The notes beneath the pieces were generated by a model. It was given only the letters and a program-made list of their open reading frames with translations. It was not told where the DNA came from and searched no databases. From contig NZ_JAUOSB010000002.1 of NCBI RefSeq assembly GCF_030548295.1, forward strand, positions 409,181 through 473,180: a stretch of 64,000 nt of DNA. The letters are read 5' to 3'. A program made the translations under genes and the position numbers. The first letter of the stretch is position 1; the number at the start of each line of letters is the position of its first letter. Shown here piece by piece: positions 8,457 to 17,308 of this stretch. The stretch is from Wenyingzhuangia sp. 2_MG-2023 (GTDB taxonomy: Bacteria; Bacteroidota; Bacteroidia; Flavobacteriales; Flavobacteriaceae).

Positions 8457-9323
8457 ATGATTGTATTTGAAGATGTTTTTATGGGTGGAATTTACAATAC
8501 ACTTAACTGGGTATGGAGCTTAATTACGTTCCAATCTGCTTGGTATCACAATTATTTCTGGGGATTGATTCTTATTTCTTTAATTGTCTGGGGATTAGAA
8601 ATTTTATTCCCTTGGCGTAAACAACAAGGCATTTTTAGAAAAGACTTTTGGCTGGATGGTTTTTACATGTTTTTCAACTTCTTCTTATTCACCATTTTTA
8701 TTAGTGGAATTTATGCTTTGTTCTCAAACCTCATCAATTTTCTAGGTTTTAACATCACTGACTTTGCTGTTTTAAACATTCAAAAACTAAATCCTGCAAC
8801 TCAATTACTGGTATTTTTTGTCATCAGTGATTTTTTTCAGTGGTTTACGCATGTGCTTTTACATCGATATGATTTTTTCTGGAAGTTTCATCAAATTCAT
8901 CACAGCGTAAAAGAAATGGGTTTTGCAGCACATTTGCGCTATCATTGGATGGAAAACATTTTATACAAACCATTAAAGACATTCGCTATTATGCTATTGG
9001 GAGGTTTTGAACCCGAACAAGCATACATTGTTCATTTTATTGCTATCTGTATTGGACACTTGAATCATTCCAACTTAAACATTACTTGGGGACCTTTAAA
9101 ATATGTATTTAACAATCCTGTAATGCATTTGTATCATCATGCATATAACTTGCCTAAAAACAAAAAATATGGTGTCAATTTTGGAATCAGTCTTAGCCTT
9201 TGGGATTATATTTTTAGAACATATTACATTCCCAAAGTAGATGAAAATACAAAACTTGGTTTTAAAGGAGATGAAAACATTCCTACTTCATTTTGGAAGC
9301 AATTGTGGGTAGGGTTTAGATAA
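8457..9323 (+). CDS. Fatty acid hydroxylase/sterol desaturase superfamily membrane protein
   Basis: This 288-residue integral membrane protein carries the histidine clusters that bind the di-iron centre of this superfamily: HVLLHR near 140, HQIHH near 152, and HLYHHAYN near 225. Such enzymes hydroxylate or desaturate lipids using oxygen; the substrate cannot be read from sequence. The start used is the ATG at 8457. A TATTTTTG -7 element at 8445-8452 would put the transcript start almost on this codon, so either the mRNA is leaderless or translation starts at Met9 (8481). It shares its upstream region and an operator with the divergent sulfur transporter pair. It ends 2 bp from the stop of the converging permease gene. 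Confidence 0.85.
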   Translation: MIVFEDVFMGGIYNTLNWVWSLITFQSAWYHNYFWGLILISLIVWGLEILFPWRKQQGIFRKDFWLDGFYMFFNFFLFTIFISGIYALFSNLINFLGFNITDFAVLNIQKLNPATQLLVFFVISDFFQWFTHVLLHRYDFFWKFHQIHHSVKEMGFAAHLRYHWMENILYKPLKTFAIMLLGGFEPEQAYIVHFIAICIGHLNHSNLNITWGPLKYVFNNPVMHLYHHAYNLPKNKKYGVNFGISLSLWDYIFRTYYIPKVDENTKLGFKGDENIPTSFWKQLWVGFR

Positions 9324-9325
9324 CA

Positions 9326-10633
9326 TCAAGAACGATCTGCTTTTCCTTTTTTTACAAAATAGACAATTGTTAGGATAGCAACAAACATTCCAATACCTAC
9401 AAATTCACTCATCGCAAGATTAGAAAGCAAGCAAAGAATGATAACGCAAGACAAAATTGGAATCAACCAACCACCAGGAATTTTAAATTCTGTTTTATTA
9501 GTTGTGCTTTTAGTCTTATCTTTTCTCAATTTTATTACAGACAAAGACACTCCTAAATAGACCAATAAAATAGTTGCGCTTGAAATAATTGCCAATTGCT
9601 CAAAACCTCCTAACGAAGCAAATAAAAACCCCATAGTAGCATACACTATGATAGAAATGTGTGGAATGTAGAATTTTGAATGGATTTTTGTGAAAGCTTT
9701 TACAGGCAATACTTCATCTTTTGCTGCTCTAAATAAAATTCTTGGCATGCTTAAAATAGAACTACTCAAATAACCTGTCATAGAAATAGCTGCTCCAATA
9801 GTCATCAATACAAAACCTGCTGGCCCAAAAACATGTTGTGCAACAATAGCCAATGGGTTTTCTTTGAACGTAGCCAATGAGGTTCCTAATACACCTAAAG
9901 AAACTGTTTGTATCAAAATGTACAAAATTAAAATTCCGAGAATACTTATAAATATTGCCTTGGGTATTGTTTTTTGTGGATTGCGTACTTCTCCTCCAAT
10001 AGACAAACCTGACTCTGCACCTTGAAAAGCAAAAAATAAAATCAACGACATTTTTCCAACTTCGGTAAAACTCGCTGTCGAAGTAATAGATAAATTAGCG
10101 ATAGAAACATTTCCCCAAGAAAAGAAAACAAGTAATAACAATGGAATTAACTTTGCAATAGTAATCAACTTTACTACGGCCATTCCCTCTTTTACACCTC
10201 TTATATTGATGTATCCAAAACCAGAAAAAAACAACACAAACGTAAGAATCTTTACCCATTTTAGTTTGAATTCGGGAACTACAGAACCTAGAACATCCAC
10301 AACGGCATTTGCCACAGCAGCATCTGCAGAAATGGTAGATAAAATAAAAAGAATCACGGTTATAAAACCAAAATAAGGTCCAAAAGCAGTTCTAATATAC
10401 GTGTATGCACCACCAGAATCTGTCAATTTACTTCCTACCTCGGCAAAACACAACATGACTAGGGTAACCAAAACACCACAAAACAAATAGGCAAAAATAC
10501 TTGAAGTTCCTAAACCAGCAGCAACAATAGCTGGTAGTGTAAAAATTCCGGCTCCTACTACAATATTTACAATATTTGCACTCAAACCTAAAACTCCAAC
10601 TTCTCTTTTTAAATGCTCTTTAGTTTCTATCAT
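9326..10633 (-). CDS. APC-superfamily amino acid permease
   Basis: This 435-residue protein with about twelve transmembrane helices begins with the typical APC region GLSANIVNIVVGAGIFTLPAIV (the unwound helix 1 that binds substrate backbone), followed by CFAEVGSKLTDSGGAYTYI in helix 3. It probably exchanges or imports an amino acid with protons. No biosynthetic or catabolic partner lies next to it, so the substrate is unknown. Its 3' end converges on the fatty acid hydroxylase gene with only 2 bp between stop codons. Confidence 0.88.
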   Translation of the reverse strand: MIETKEHLKREVGVLGLSANIVNIVVGAGIFTLPAIVAAGLGTSSIFAYLFCGVLVTLVMLCFAEVGSKLTDSGGAYTYIRTAFGPYFGFITVILFILSTISADAAVANAVVDVLGSVVPEFKLKWVKILTFVLFFSGFGYINIRGVKEGMAVVKLITIAKLIPLLLLVFFSWGNVSIANLSITSTASFTEVGKMSLILFFAFQGAESGLSIGGEVRNPQKTIPKAIFISILGILILYILIQTVSLGVLGTSLATFKENPLAIVAQHVFGPAGFVLMTIGAAISMTGYLSSSILSMPRILFRAAKDEVLPVKAFTKIHSKFYIPHISIIVYATMGFLFASLGGFEQLAIISSATILLVYLGVSLSVIKLRKDKTKSTTNKTEFKIPGGWLIPILSCVIILCLLSNLAMSEFVGIGMFVAILTIVYFVKKGKADRS

Positions 10634-10833
10634 TTTTAAATTTGTTATGGATTATAGAACAGTCATTTTTGAAATACTCATTTTTAACAACCAACACTAC
10701 ACCTTCTTTTTTTTCGTGCATAAAGATACAAACTCATCCACCAAGAGGTATGTGTATATGTAAACATCAATATGTTTTTTAACACCTCATTTCTTTTTTA
10801 GATTCAATATATTTGCAAGCTAAAATACGTTGA

Positions 10834-12516
10834 ATGTCCTCCGATAAACATTTTCATCTTTTTACAAGTGATGTTTCTAACATTTCTTTGCCACAAAAAT
10901 TCACCTTCCCATTTTATTACGAGACACATCTTTTGTGTGAAGTAGCTGCTCAAGAAGTACAAAACTACATTACTACCCAAAACGAATGGGAACATCCTTT
11001 TAAAGAACCAAATGAGCAAAACGAAAAAGCCATTGGAAAAATGTTTGGAGTCTTAGTTGTAAAAAACTCAAAAGGACAACTTGGTTATTTGTCTGCTTTT
11101 TCTGGAAAACTAGCAGGAACAAATCAACATAGTTTTTTTGTTCCCCCGGTGTATGACATGTTGCAAAAAGATAGTCATTTTTTAACAGAAGAGAAAATAC
11201 TGAATCAAATCAACAAGGATTTAGACACCTTAGAAAACAATCTGGTTTATCTAAACACTTTAGAGAGATTAAACAAATTCAAAAAACAATCTCAACAAGA
11301 AATTGAAACTCTTAGACTGCAAATCATTGATGATAGAAAAATTAGAAAGCAACAACGAATAAAAGCCAAAACAACATTAAATGAAACTGATTATTTGACA
11401 TTGATAGATAATTTGGCCAAACAAAGTGTAACCTCTAAACTAGCACTTAAAAAGTTGACTCAAACATGGGAGCAACAACTAATTCAAATTCAAAAAGAAT
11501 TGCATGTATTTGAATCTCAAATAGAAATACTAAAACAGCAACGTAAAGAGAAATCCAACACACTGCAACATTATTTGTTCCAACAATATCAGTTTTTAAA
11601 TCAATACGGAACCAAGCGTGATTTGCTTCATATTTTTAAACACACTCCTTTTGACATTCCTCCCGCAGGAGCAGGAGAATGTGCAGCTCCAAAATTATTA
11701 CAATATGCTTTTGAGCACAGTTTAACTCCTATTTGCATGGCTGAATTTTGGTGGGGGGACAGTCCTAAGTCTGAAATTAGAAAACACGGACAATACTACC
11801 CTGCTTGCCAAGGAAAGTGCAAGCCTATTTTAGGACATATGCTAGAAGGAATAGAAATGGACAAAAACCCTTTGCTAGAAAACCCTGCTATAGGAAAAGA
11901 ATTAGAATATGTATACAATGATGAATACTTGGCTGTGGTAAACAAACCTGCCGAATTTTTATCCGTACCAGGAAAAACCATTTCTGATTCTGTTTATTTA
12001 CGTGTCAAACTAAAATTCCCAAATGCTACAGGACCTTTAATTGTACATCGTTTAGACATGTCTACTTCTGGCTTGATGCTGATTGCCAAAACCAAAGATA
12101 TTCATGAATATTTACAAAGCCAATTTATCAAAAGACAAATAAGCAAACGTTATGTAGCGTTGTTAGATGGTATTCCACAAAAAGACGAAGGTTTTATTGA
12201 TTTGCCTCTACGATTGGATATTGATGACAGACCTAGACAATTGGTTTGTTTTGAACATGGAAAATCTGCAAGAACAAAATGGGAAAATATTGAACAAAAG
12301 AATGGGAAAACCAAAGTTTATTTTTTTCCTGTTACAGGTAGAACTCATCAATTAAGAGTACACGCATCTCATCAACTAGGCTTAAACACTCCCATTGTAG
12401 GTGATGATTTGTATGGTATAAAAGAAAATAGACTCCACTTACATGCAGAGTCTATCACCTTTCGCCATCCTATCTCGAAAAAGGATGTAACGATAAAGGC
12501 TGAAGCAGAATTTTAA
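10834..12516 (+). CDS. RluA-family pseudouridine synthase with long N-terminal extension
   Basis: The 560-residue protein is twice as long as classical RluA enzymes. The catalytic domain fills the C-terminal third: HRLDMSTSG with catalytic Asp408, followed by GRTHQLRVHA near 510. The N-terminal part contains a first domain (about 1-110, including GYLSAFSGK) and a charged coiled-coil (about 125-240). A cysteine-containing region (about 285-345) precedes the catalytic domain. Long RluA-like proteins of this build are found in many Bacteroidota and gamma-proteobacteria. They isomerise uridine in rRNA or tRNA; the exact site is not readable. A -7 element TATATTTG lies at 10808-10815. Confidence 0.88.
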   Translation: MSSDKHFHLFTSDVSNISLPQKFTFPFYYETHLLCEVAAQEVQNYITTQNEWEHPFKEPNEQNEKAIGKMFGVLVVKNSKGQLGYLSAFSGKLAGTNQHSFFVPPVYDMLQKDSHFLTEEKILNQINKDLDTLENNLVYLNTLERLNKFKKQSQQEIETLRLQIIDDRKIRKQQRIKAKTTLNETDYLTLIDNLAKQSVTSKLALKKLTQTWEQQLIQIQKELHVFESQIEILKQQRKEKSNTLQHYLFQQYQFLNQYGTKRDLLHIFKHTPFDIPPAGAGECAAPKLLQYAFEHSLTPICMAEFWWGDSPKSEIRKHGQYYPACQGKCKPILGHMLEGIEMDKNPLLENPAIGKELEYVYNDEYLAVVNKPAEFLSVPGKTISDSVYLRVKLKFPNATGPLIVHRLDMSTSGLMLIAKTKDIHEYLQSQFIKRQISKRYVALLDGIPQKDEGFIDLPLRLDIDDRPRQLVCFEHGKSARTKWENIEQKNGKTKVYFFPVTGRTHQLRVHASHQLGLNTPIVGDDLYGIKENRLHLHAESITFRHPISKKDVTIKAEAEF

Positions 12517-12561
12517 CACTCATTCTTCAGCCGATTAAGATATAGGGGCAAACTATATATC

Positions 12562-14844
12562 TTATTCTTTTATTTCGAAGCTTGTTTCAATCACTGTTTT
12601 AGAACTTCCTCCTAAAAACACTTTAAACATTCCTGGCTCAACAACAAAACTTCCTTCATTGTTGTAAAACCCTAATTCTTTAGCAGTTAATCTAAATTGA
12701 ATTGTTTTTTCTTCCCCTGTTTCTAATTCTATCATTTCAAAACCTTTCAATTCTCTTACCGGTCTAGTTACACTTGCTACCATATCTCTCAAATAAAGCT
12801 GTACGACTTCTTTTCCATGAACATCTCCAACATTTTTCACATCTATTTTTACTGATACTTCGTTTCCTTGTAACTCAACTTTTAAATTTTCATAAGTAAA
12901 CCGTGTATAACTTAACCCATGTCCAAAAGGATACAAAGCTTCGTTTTTTTCATCTTGATAATGAGACCAAAACACCACATCTTTTCCTGGTAAAGTTGGT
13001 CTTCCTGTATTTTTATAATTGTAATACAAAGGCAATTGCCCTACATGTCTAGGAAAGCTCATTGGTAACTTTCCACTTGGATTGTAATCTCCGTACAGCA
13101 CTTTTGCAATGGCATGACCACTCTGCGTACCTAACTGCCAACATTCTAAAATAGATGGAATATGAGCATCTGCCCAACCTAAAGTCAAAGGTCTTCCATT
13201 ATTTAAGACCAAAACAATATTCTTGTTTACTTTATAAACCTCTTCTAACAACTCTTGTTGTACTCCAGGCAAACCTATTTCTGTTCTACTTCTACCTTCA
13301 CCACTTTGAAAACCATGCTCTCCTAAAACCATCACCACTACATCTGCATTTTTTGCTGCTTTTTTGGCAGCATCAAATTCGCTTTTATCCGTTTCGTTAA
13401 TTTTAACTTCTGTAATAAAATCTGGAGTCCCTAAAGAAACATCAGCTCCTTTAGCATACACAACATTGTTTCCTTCATATTCTGACAAACCTTCTAGAAC
13501 AGAGACTGCTGTACTATCTTTTGCTGCAATTCTCCAACTTCCCAACGGGCTTGTTTTGTCATTAGCCAAAGCTCCAATTACTGCAATTTTTTGTCCTTGT
13601 TTTTTTAACGGCAATATATTTTTTTCATTTTTAAGCAATACAATAGATTTTACTGCCATATCTAAAGCAGCGTCTAAAACAGGTTTACTTCCTAAAACTT
13701 CTTGTTCTCTTTTGTTATCGCAGTATTTGTAAGGATCTTCAAACAATCCTAATTCAAATTTCACTTTTAAAATTCTTCTAGCTGCATCATCAATTAGTTT
13801 CGCATCTACCTTTCCTTCACTCACCAAAGTAGCCAAATGATCTACATACGCATACGATTCCATATCCATATCTGAACCAGCATTTACAGCAATATTAGCA
13901 GCATCTTTGTTATCTTTTGCATGACCGTGTGAAATCATTTCTGAGATAGATCCCCAATCTGAAACTACAAACCCATCAAATCCCCATTTTTCTTTTAAAA
14001 CAGTTCTTTGTAAAAATTTATTCCCTGTTGCAGGTACACCATTCAATTCATTAAATGAATTCATAAAAGTTCTAACACCAGCTTCAATAGAGGCTTGAAA
14101 AGGTGGAAAAATAACGTTGTTCAATGTAGAAGTTCCTACATCTACTGTGTTGTAATCTCTTCCAGATTCTGCAAAACCATAACCAGCAAAATGTTTGGCA
14201 CAAGCTACAATAGTGTTGTGTTTAGACAAATCGTCTCCCTGAAAACCTTTTACTCTAGCAATGGCAATTTTGCTTCCTAGATAAGTATCTTCACCAGCAC
14301 CTTCCATCACACGTCCCCAACGAGCATCTCTAGAAATGTCTACCATTGGAGCAAATGTCCAATTAATCCCTACAGAAGATGCTTCTAAAGCAGCCATTTC
14401 TGCTGATTTTTTAATAGCTTCTAAATCCCAACTAGCCGCTTCTGCCAACGGAATAGGACTCATCGTTTCATACCCATGAATTACATCAAAACCAATAATC
14501 AACGGAATTCCCAATCTAGTTTCTTCTACTGCTATTTTTTGTATGGCTCTTACCTCATCAACTCCTCTAACATTTAACATAGACCCAACATACCCTTTTC
14601 TTAGATCTTTGTATTTTTTTGCAGCATCTCCTTGAATAGGGCTTGGACCTGTTACATTCCAAAAACCATTGTATTGATTCATTTGTCCGATTTTCTCTTC
14701 CAAAGTCATTTTAGACAATAAATTTTCTACTCGTTTATCTACTGACAACTCATTGTTTTCATAAGTACTTTCATTTTTTTGACCACACGAAAGCAACATT
14801 ACCCCAAGTGTCAAAAAACTTACTATTTTGTTTAATTTCTTCAT
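12562..14844 (-). CDS. bglX: Glycoside hydrolase family 3 beta-glucosidase, lipoprotein
   Basis: The 760-residue protein has a lipobox LLSC (Cys20), so it is probably anchored in a membrane facing the periplasm or the surface. The GH3 N-terminal barrel contains the KHFAGYG motif near 218 and the nucleophile in GFVVSDWGS (Asp296). The second domain has the likely acid/base Glu516 in QSGEGRSR. A fibronectin III-like domain (about 660-755) closes the chain. It should trim beta-linked gluco-oligosaccharides, here probably laminarin oligomers released by the GH16 next door. It is the last gene of the locus that starts with susC. Confidence 0.93.
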   Translation of the reverse strand: MKKLNKIVSFLTLGVMLLSCGQKNESTYENNELSVDKRVENLLSKMTLEEKIGQMNQYNGFWNVTGPSPIQGDAAKKYKDLRKGYVGSMLNVRGVDEVRAIQKIAVEETRLGIPLIIGFDVIHGYETMSPIPLAEAASWDLEAIKKSAEMAALEASSVGINWTFAPMVDISRDARWGRVMEGAGEDTYLGSKIAIARVKGFQGDDLSKHNTIVACAKHFAGYGFAESGRDYNTVDVGTSTLNNVIFPPFQASIEAGVRTFMNSFNELNGVPATGNKFLQRTVLKEKWGFDGFVVSDWGSISEMISHGHAKDNKDAANIAVNAGSDMDMESYAYVDHLATLVSEGKVDAKLIDDAARRILKVKFELGLFEDPYKYCDNKREQEVLGSKPVLDAALDMAVKSIVLLKNEKNILPLKKQGQKIAVIGALANDKTSPLGSWRIAAKDSTAVSVLEGLSEYEGNNVVYAKGADVSLGTPDFITEVKINETDKSEFDAAKKAAKNADVVVMVLGEHGFQSGEGRSRTEIGLPGVQQELLEEVYKVNKNIVLVLNNGRPLTLGWADAHIPSILECWQLGTQSGHAIAKVLYGDYNPSGKLPMSFPRHVGQLPLYYNYKNTGRPTLPGKDVVFWSHYQDEKNEALYPFGHGLSYTRFTYENLKVELQGNEVSVKIDVKNVGDVHGKEVVQLYLRDMVASVTRPVRELKGFEMIELETGEEKTIQFRLTAKELGFYNNEGSFVVEPGMFKVFLGGSSKTVIETSFEIKE

Positions 14845-14893
14845 GTTTTTATTTCTTTACTTATCACTTTGTCTTCTGAACTTTAAAAAATCC

Positions 14894-15745
14894 CTATTGG
14901 TAAACCCTTACATAGTCAACTTCCATAGTCGATTCTGTAAAATCAGGATCAATGTCTCCTCCTAAAGTTCCTCCCATAGCTAAATTTAAAATCAGGAATT
15001 GATCTTGGTAAAATGGCCAATTAGAGCTAGTACTATCAGTAGGTTTTTGATAAGTACCTTTTACCACTCCATCTACAGTAAATTCTATTTTTTCAGCAGT
15101 CCAATTGATTCCATAGACATGGAAAGCAGTTGCAACATCATCCACTTTGTCATAATGCTTTACAAATGAAGGGTTTCCTCCTGAACCTGAAGTAGTATGT
15201 ATAGCACTCGAAGTAATTCCTAAATCGTTACCTGTGTGTTCCATAATATCAATTTCACCACAAGCTGGCCACCCTATAGTTGATATATTTTCTCCTAACA
15301 TCCAGATTGCAGGCCAAGTTCCACCACCATCTGGTAATTTTGCTCTTACCTCTACTTTTCCATAGGTAAAACCATATTTTTCTTGTGTAATCAATCGTGC
15401 AGAAGTATACTCCGCTCCGTTATACAATTGTTTTTTAGCTGTTATTTTAAGCACTCCATCTTCAATCTTAACATTGTCAGCCTCTCTAGTATAATATTGA
15501 GATTCATTATTTCCCCATCCGCTAGCTCCAATATCATAACTCCAGTTTTCTAAACAAGGGGATCCGTCAACATCAAACTCATCTGCCCACACCAAAGTAG
15601 TAAAGTCTCCTGTAGGAATTGCTGATTCTATCAATGCATTACAGGATTCTTCTGGCGGATCAACACTTTCTACACCACCATCATTTCCACAAGAAAAAAA
15701 GGAAACTAGTAATAAACCAGCTGTAATAATTTGTTTGTATTCCAT
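14894..15745 (-). CDS. Glycoside hydrolase family 16 endo-beta-1,3-glucanase (laminarinase type), lipoprotein
   Basis: The 283-residue protein has a lipobox SFFSC (Cys19) and a single GH16 beta-jellyroll. The catalytic signature is ACGEIDIMEHTG with nucleophile Glu164, helper Asp166 and acid/base Glu169. The inserted Met in ExDxxE is typical of the bacterial beta-1,3-glucanase subfamily rather than of agarases or carrageenases. It should cut laminarin or mixed-linkage glucan at the cell surface. It lies 49 bp upstream of the GH3 gene and downstream of the binding lipoprotein, in the same orientation as SusCD. Confidence 0.92.
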   Translation of the reverse strand: MEYKQIITAGLLLVSFFSCGNDGGVESVDPPEESCNALIESAIPTGDFTTLVWADEFDVDGSPCLENWSYDIGASGWGNNESQYYTREADNVKIEDGVLKITAKKQLYNGAEYTSARLITQEKYGFTYGKVEVRAKLPDGGGTWPAIWMLGENISTIGWPACGEIDIMEHTGNDLGITSSAIHTTSGSGGNPSFVKHYDKVDDVATAFHVYGINWTAEKIEFTVDGVVKGTYQKPTDSTSSNWPFYQDQFLILNLAMGGTLGGDIDPDFTESTMEVDYVRVYQ

Positions 15746-15815
15746 TTTGTATTTTTTTTGAGTTAAAATCTACCCGCACCGTAAAACAACACGGATAGAT
15801 TTTTAAATAAACTTA

Positions 15816-17279
15816 TTATTCGTTTGCACCGTAAGTAAAGTCATCTAAATAAGCAGTTACCCACTCATAATTATTTTCTCCATTAAACTGAACAACAACT
15901 CTACTAAACTTAGTTTCTGCACTGTACGCAGAGAAATCAAATGTCAATTCTTGCCAAGTATCGTATTCATAAGTATGTTCTACTACAACTTGACCTTCCC
16001 AAGGAGAAGCACTTGAACCGTCTTGTAACTTCAAAACTATATTGTTTGACTCTACATGAGCTGTTCCAGGGCTTGGTACATATACTTTTACTTTGAATAC
16101 ATTTTTAGTTGACAAATCAAACTTATCTGTTTTGTCTGCATTTAAATCAAAACGGATGTTCGCATATTGTCCACCCTCATCAACATATTGTAATACATTA
16201 TCTGAAGTATTGATACCTGTTTTTGATGGATTGGCTACACCTGTGTTAGCTCCTGCAGCATCTCCCTCCCAAGTAATATTTCCAGTTCCTTCAAAATCAT
16301 CATTAGGATCTTCACCTATACCTGTATCAGGACACCCATTTTCATTGTCACCACCATGTAAGTTTGGACATTCATCATCTACATCTAACACACCATCACC
16401 ATCGGAATCAACATCTGGTAAAGAAGCTCCTTCAGAACCTTCTTTTGCCAACTTAAATTGCCAAACTCCACTACCGATTGAAATTTGTACAGTCATGATG
16501 TTTTTATCATCTGAAAAACTCACACTCGTATATGTAAGACTTGTTGCTGCTTGATCTAATGATGAAATTTCTGCACCATTGATGGCTTTAATCAATCCTA
16601 AAAAAGCTCCTTTTCCTGTTAGTGTGATTGTTTCTTCTTCTTCGTTATGGAACCAAGTTGCCGAAGCTGTTCCGTCAAACGGTGCTAATGGACTTGCACA
16701 TCCTTCCGTATCTACTCCTGTCCATGTTTCCATCCAAGTTTCACTACCTAACTCATTTACAAAAGTTCCATCACTTTTGAATTCAAACACGTCATCAAAG
16801 AAACAAGAACGAGTTTTAACATCAGGCAAACCATTTGACCACCATGAGAAATCTGTAACACTAGGCCCTATAGCCATGGCACCTGCATCGTGTAACATTA
16901 CCCACCTACCAACTACATCTGTTTGTGGTATTTGATATGTAATTAATTGTTCTTTTGCCACAGACACACTTTCCTTTCCTTCTGCTTGTGCTGTTACTTT
17001 TATTGTATAAGTAGCTGTCTCATCTTCATAATTGTATGTTAGTGGTACTCCTACTGTTTGCTGTACATCATCCGTAGCATCTGAACCAAAATCTATTTCA
17101 AACATGGTTGCTCCTGATGAGGTTGGTGTTACCGTAGCTACGGTTCCATCACCACTTATGCTTACTGTAAAATCTACATCAGTCAACACTCCACCATTCA
17201 TTTCACCATCATCACTAGTACAAGCAACAAATAGCCCTAAAACTGCTAGGATCCCTATTCCTCTTTTTAATAACTTCAT
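15816..17279 (-). CDS. Surface glycan-binding lipoprotein with PKD-like and thrombospondin type 3-like segments
   Basis: The 487-residue protein has a lipobox LFVAC (Cys20). A PKD-like fold occupies about 33-115. A central region of unknown fold (about 120-285) resembles glycan-binding proteins annotated in laminarin loci. A calcium-binding, Asp-rich linker DVDSDGDGVLDVDDECP (about 290-330) follows, and a C-terminal carbohydrate-binding-like jelly roll fills about 330-487. It holds the third place after SusC and SusD, where Bacteroidota usually encode the extra surface glycan-binding protein (SusE/SGBP-B role). The two cysteines of the linker could form a disulfide. No hydrolase active site is seen. 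Confidence 0.8.
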   Translation of the reverse strand: MKLLKRGIGILAVLGLFVACTSDDGEMNGGVLTDVDFTVSISGDGTVATVTPTSSGATMFEIDFGSDATDDVQQTVGVPLTYNYEDETATYTIKVTAQAEGKESVSVAKEQLITYQIPQTDVVGRWVMLHDAGAMAIGPSVTDFSWWSNGLPDVKTRSCFFDDVFEFKSDGTFVNELGSETWMETWTGVDTEGCASPLAPFDGTASATWFHNEEEETITLTGKGAFLGLIKAINGAEISSLDQAATSLTYTSVSFSDDKNIMTVQISIGSGVWQFKLAKEGSEGASLPDVDSDGDGVLDVDDECPNLHGGDNENGCPDTGIGEDPNDDFEGTGNITWEGDAAGANTGVANPSKTGINTSDNVLQYVDEGGQYANIRFDLNADKTDKFDLSTKNVFKVKVYVPSPGTAHVESNNIVLKLQDGSSASPWEGQVVVEHTYEYDTWQELTFDFSAYSAETKFSRVVVQFNGENNYEWVTAYLDDFTYGANE

Positions 17280-17308
17280 ATCTTTAAGTTTTATCGTTTA
17301 TCTATAAA

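Noticed and set aside
12498..12532. Inverted repeat GGCTGAAG/CTTCAGCC across the end of the pseudouridine synthase gene as a terminator
   Set aside because: No T run follows the second arm; it could be a weak stop signal at most.
16093..16554. 153-codon plus-strand frame inside the PKD lipoprotein gene
   Set aside because: It is rich in Ser/Pro as expected from reading Asp/Glu-rich coding DNA backwards; the minus-strand lipoprotein has a signal peptide and domain pattern.
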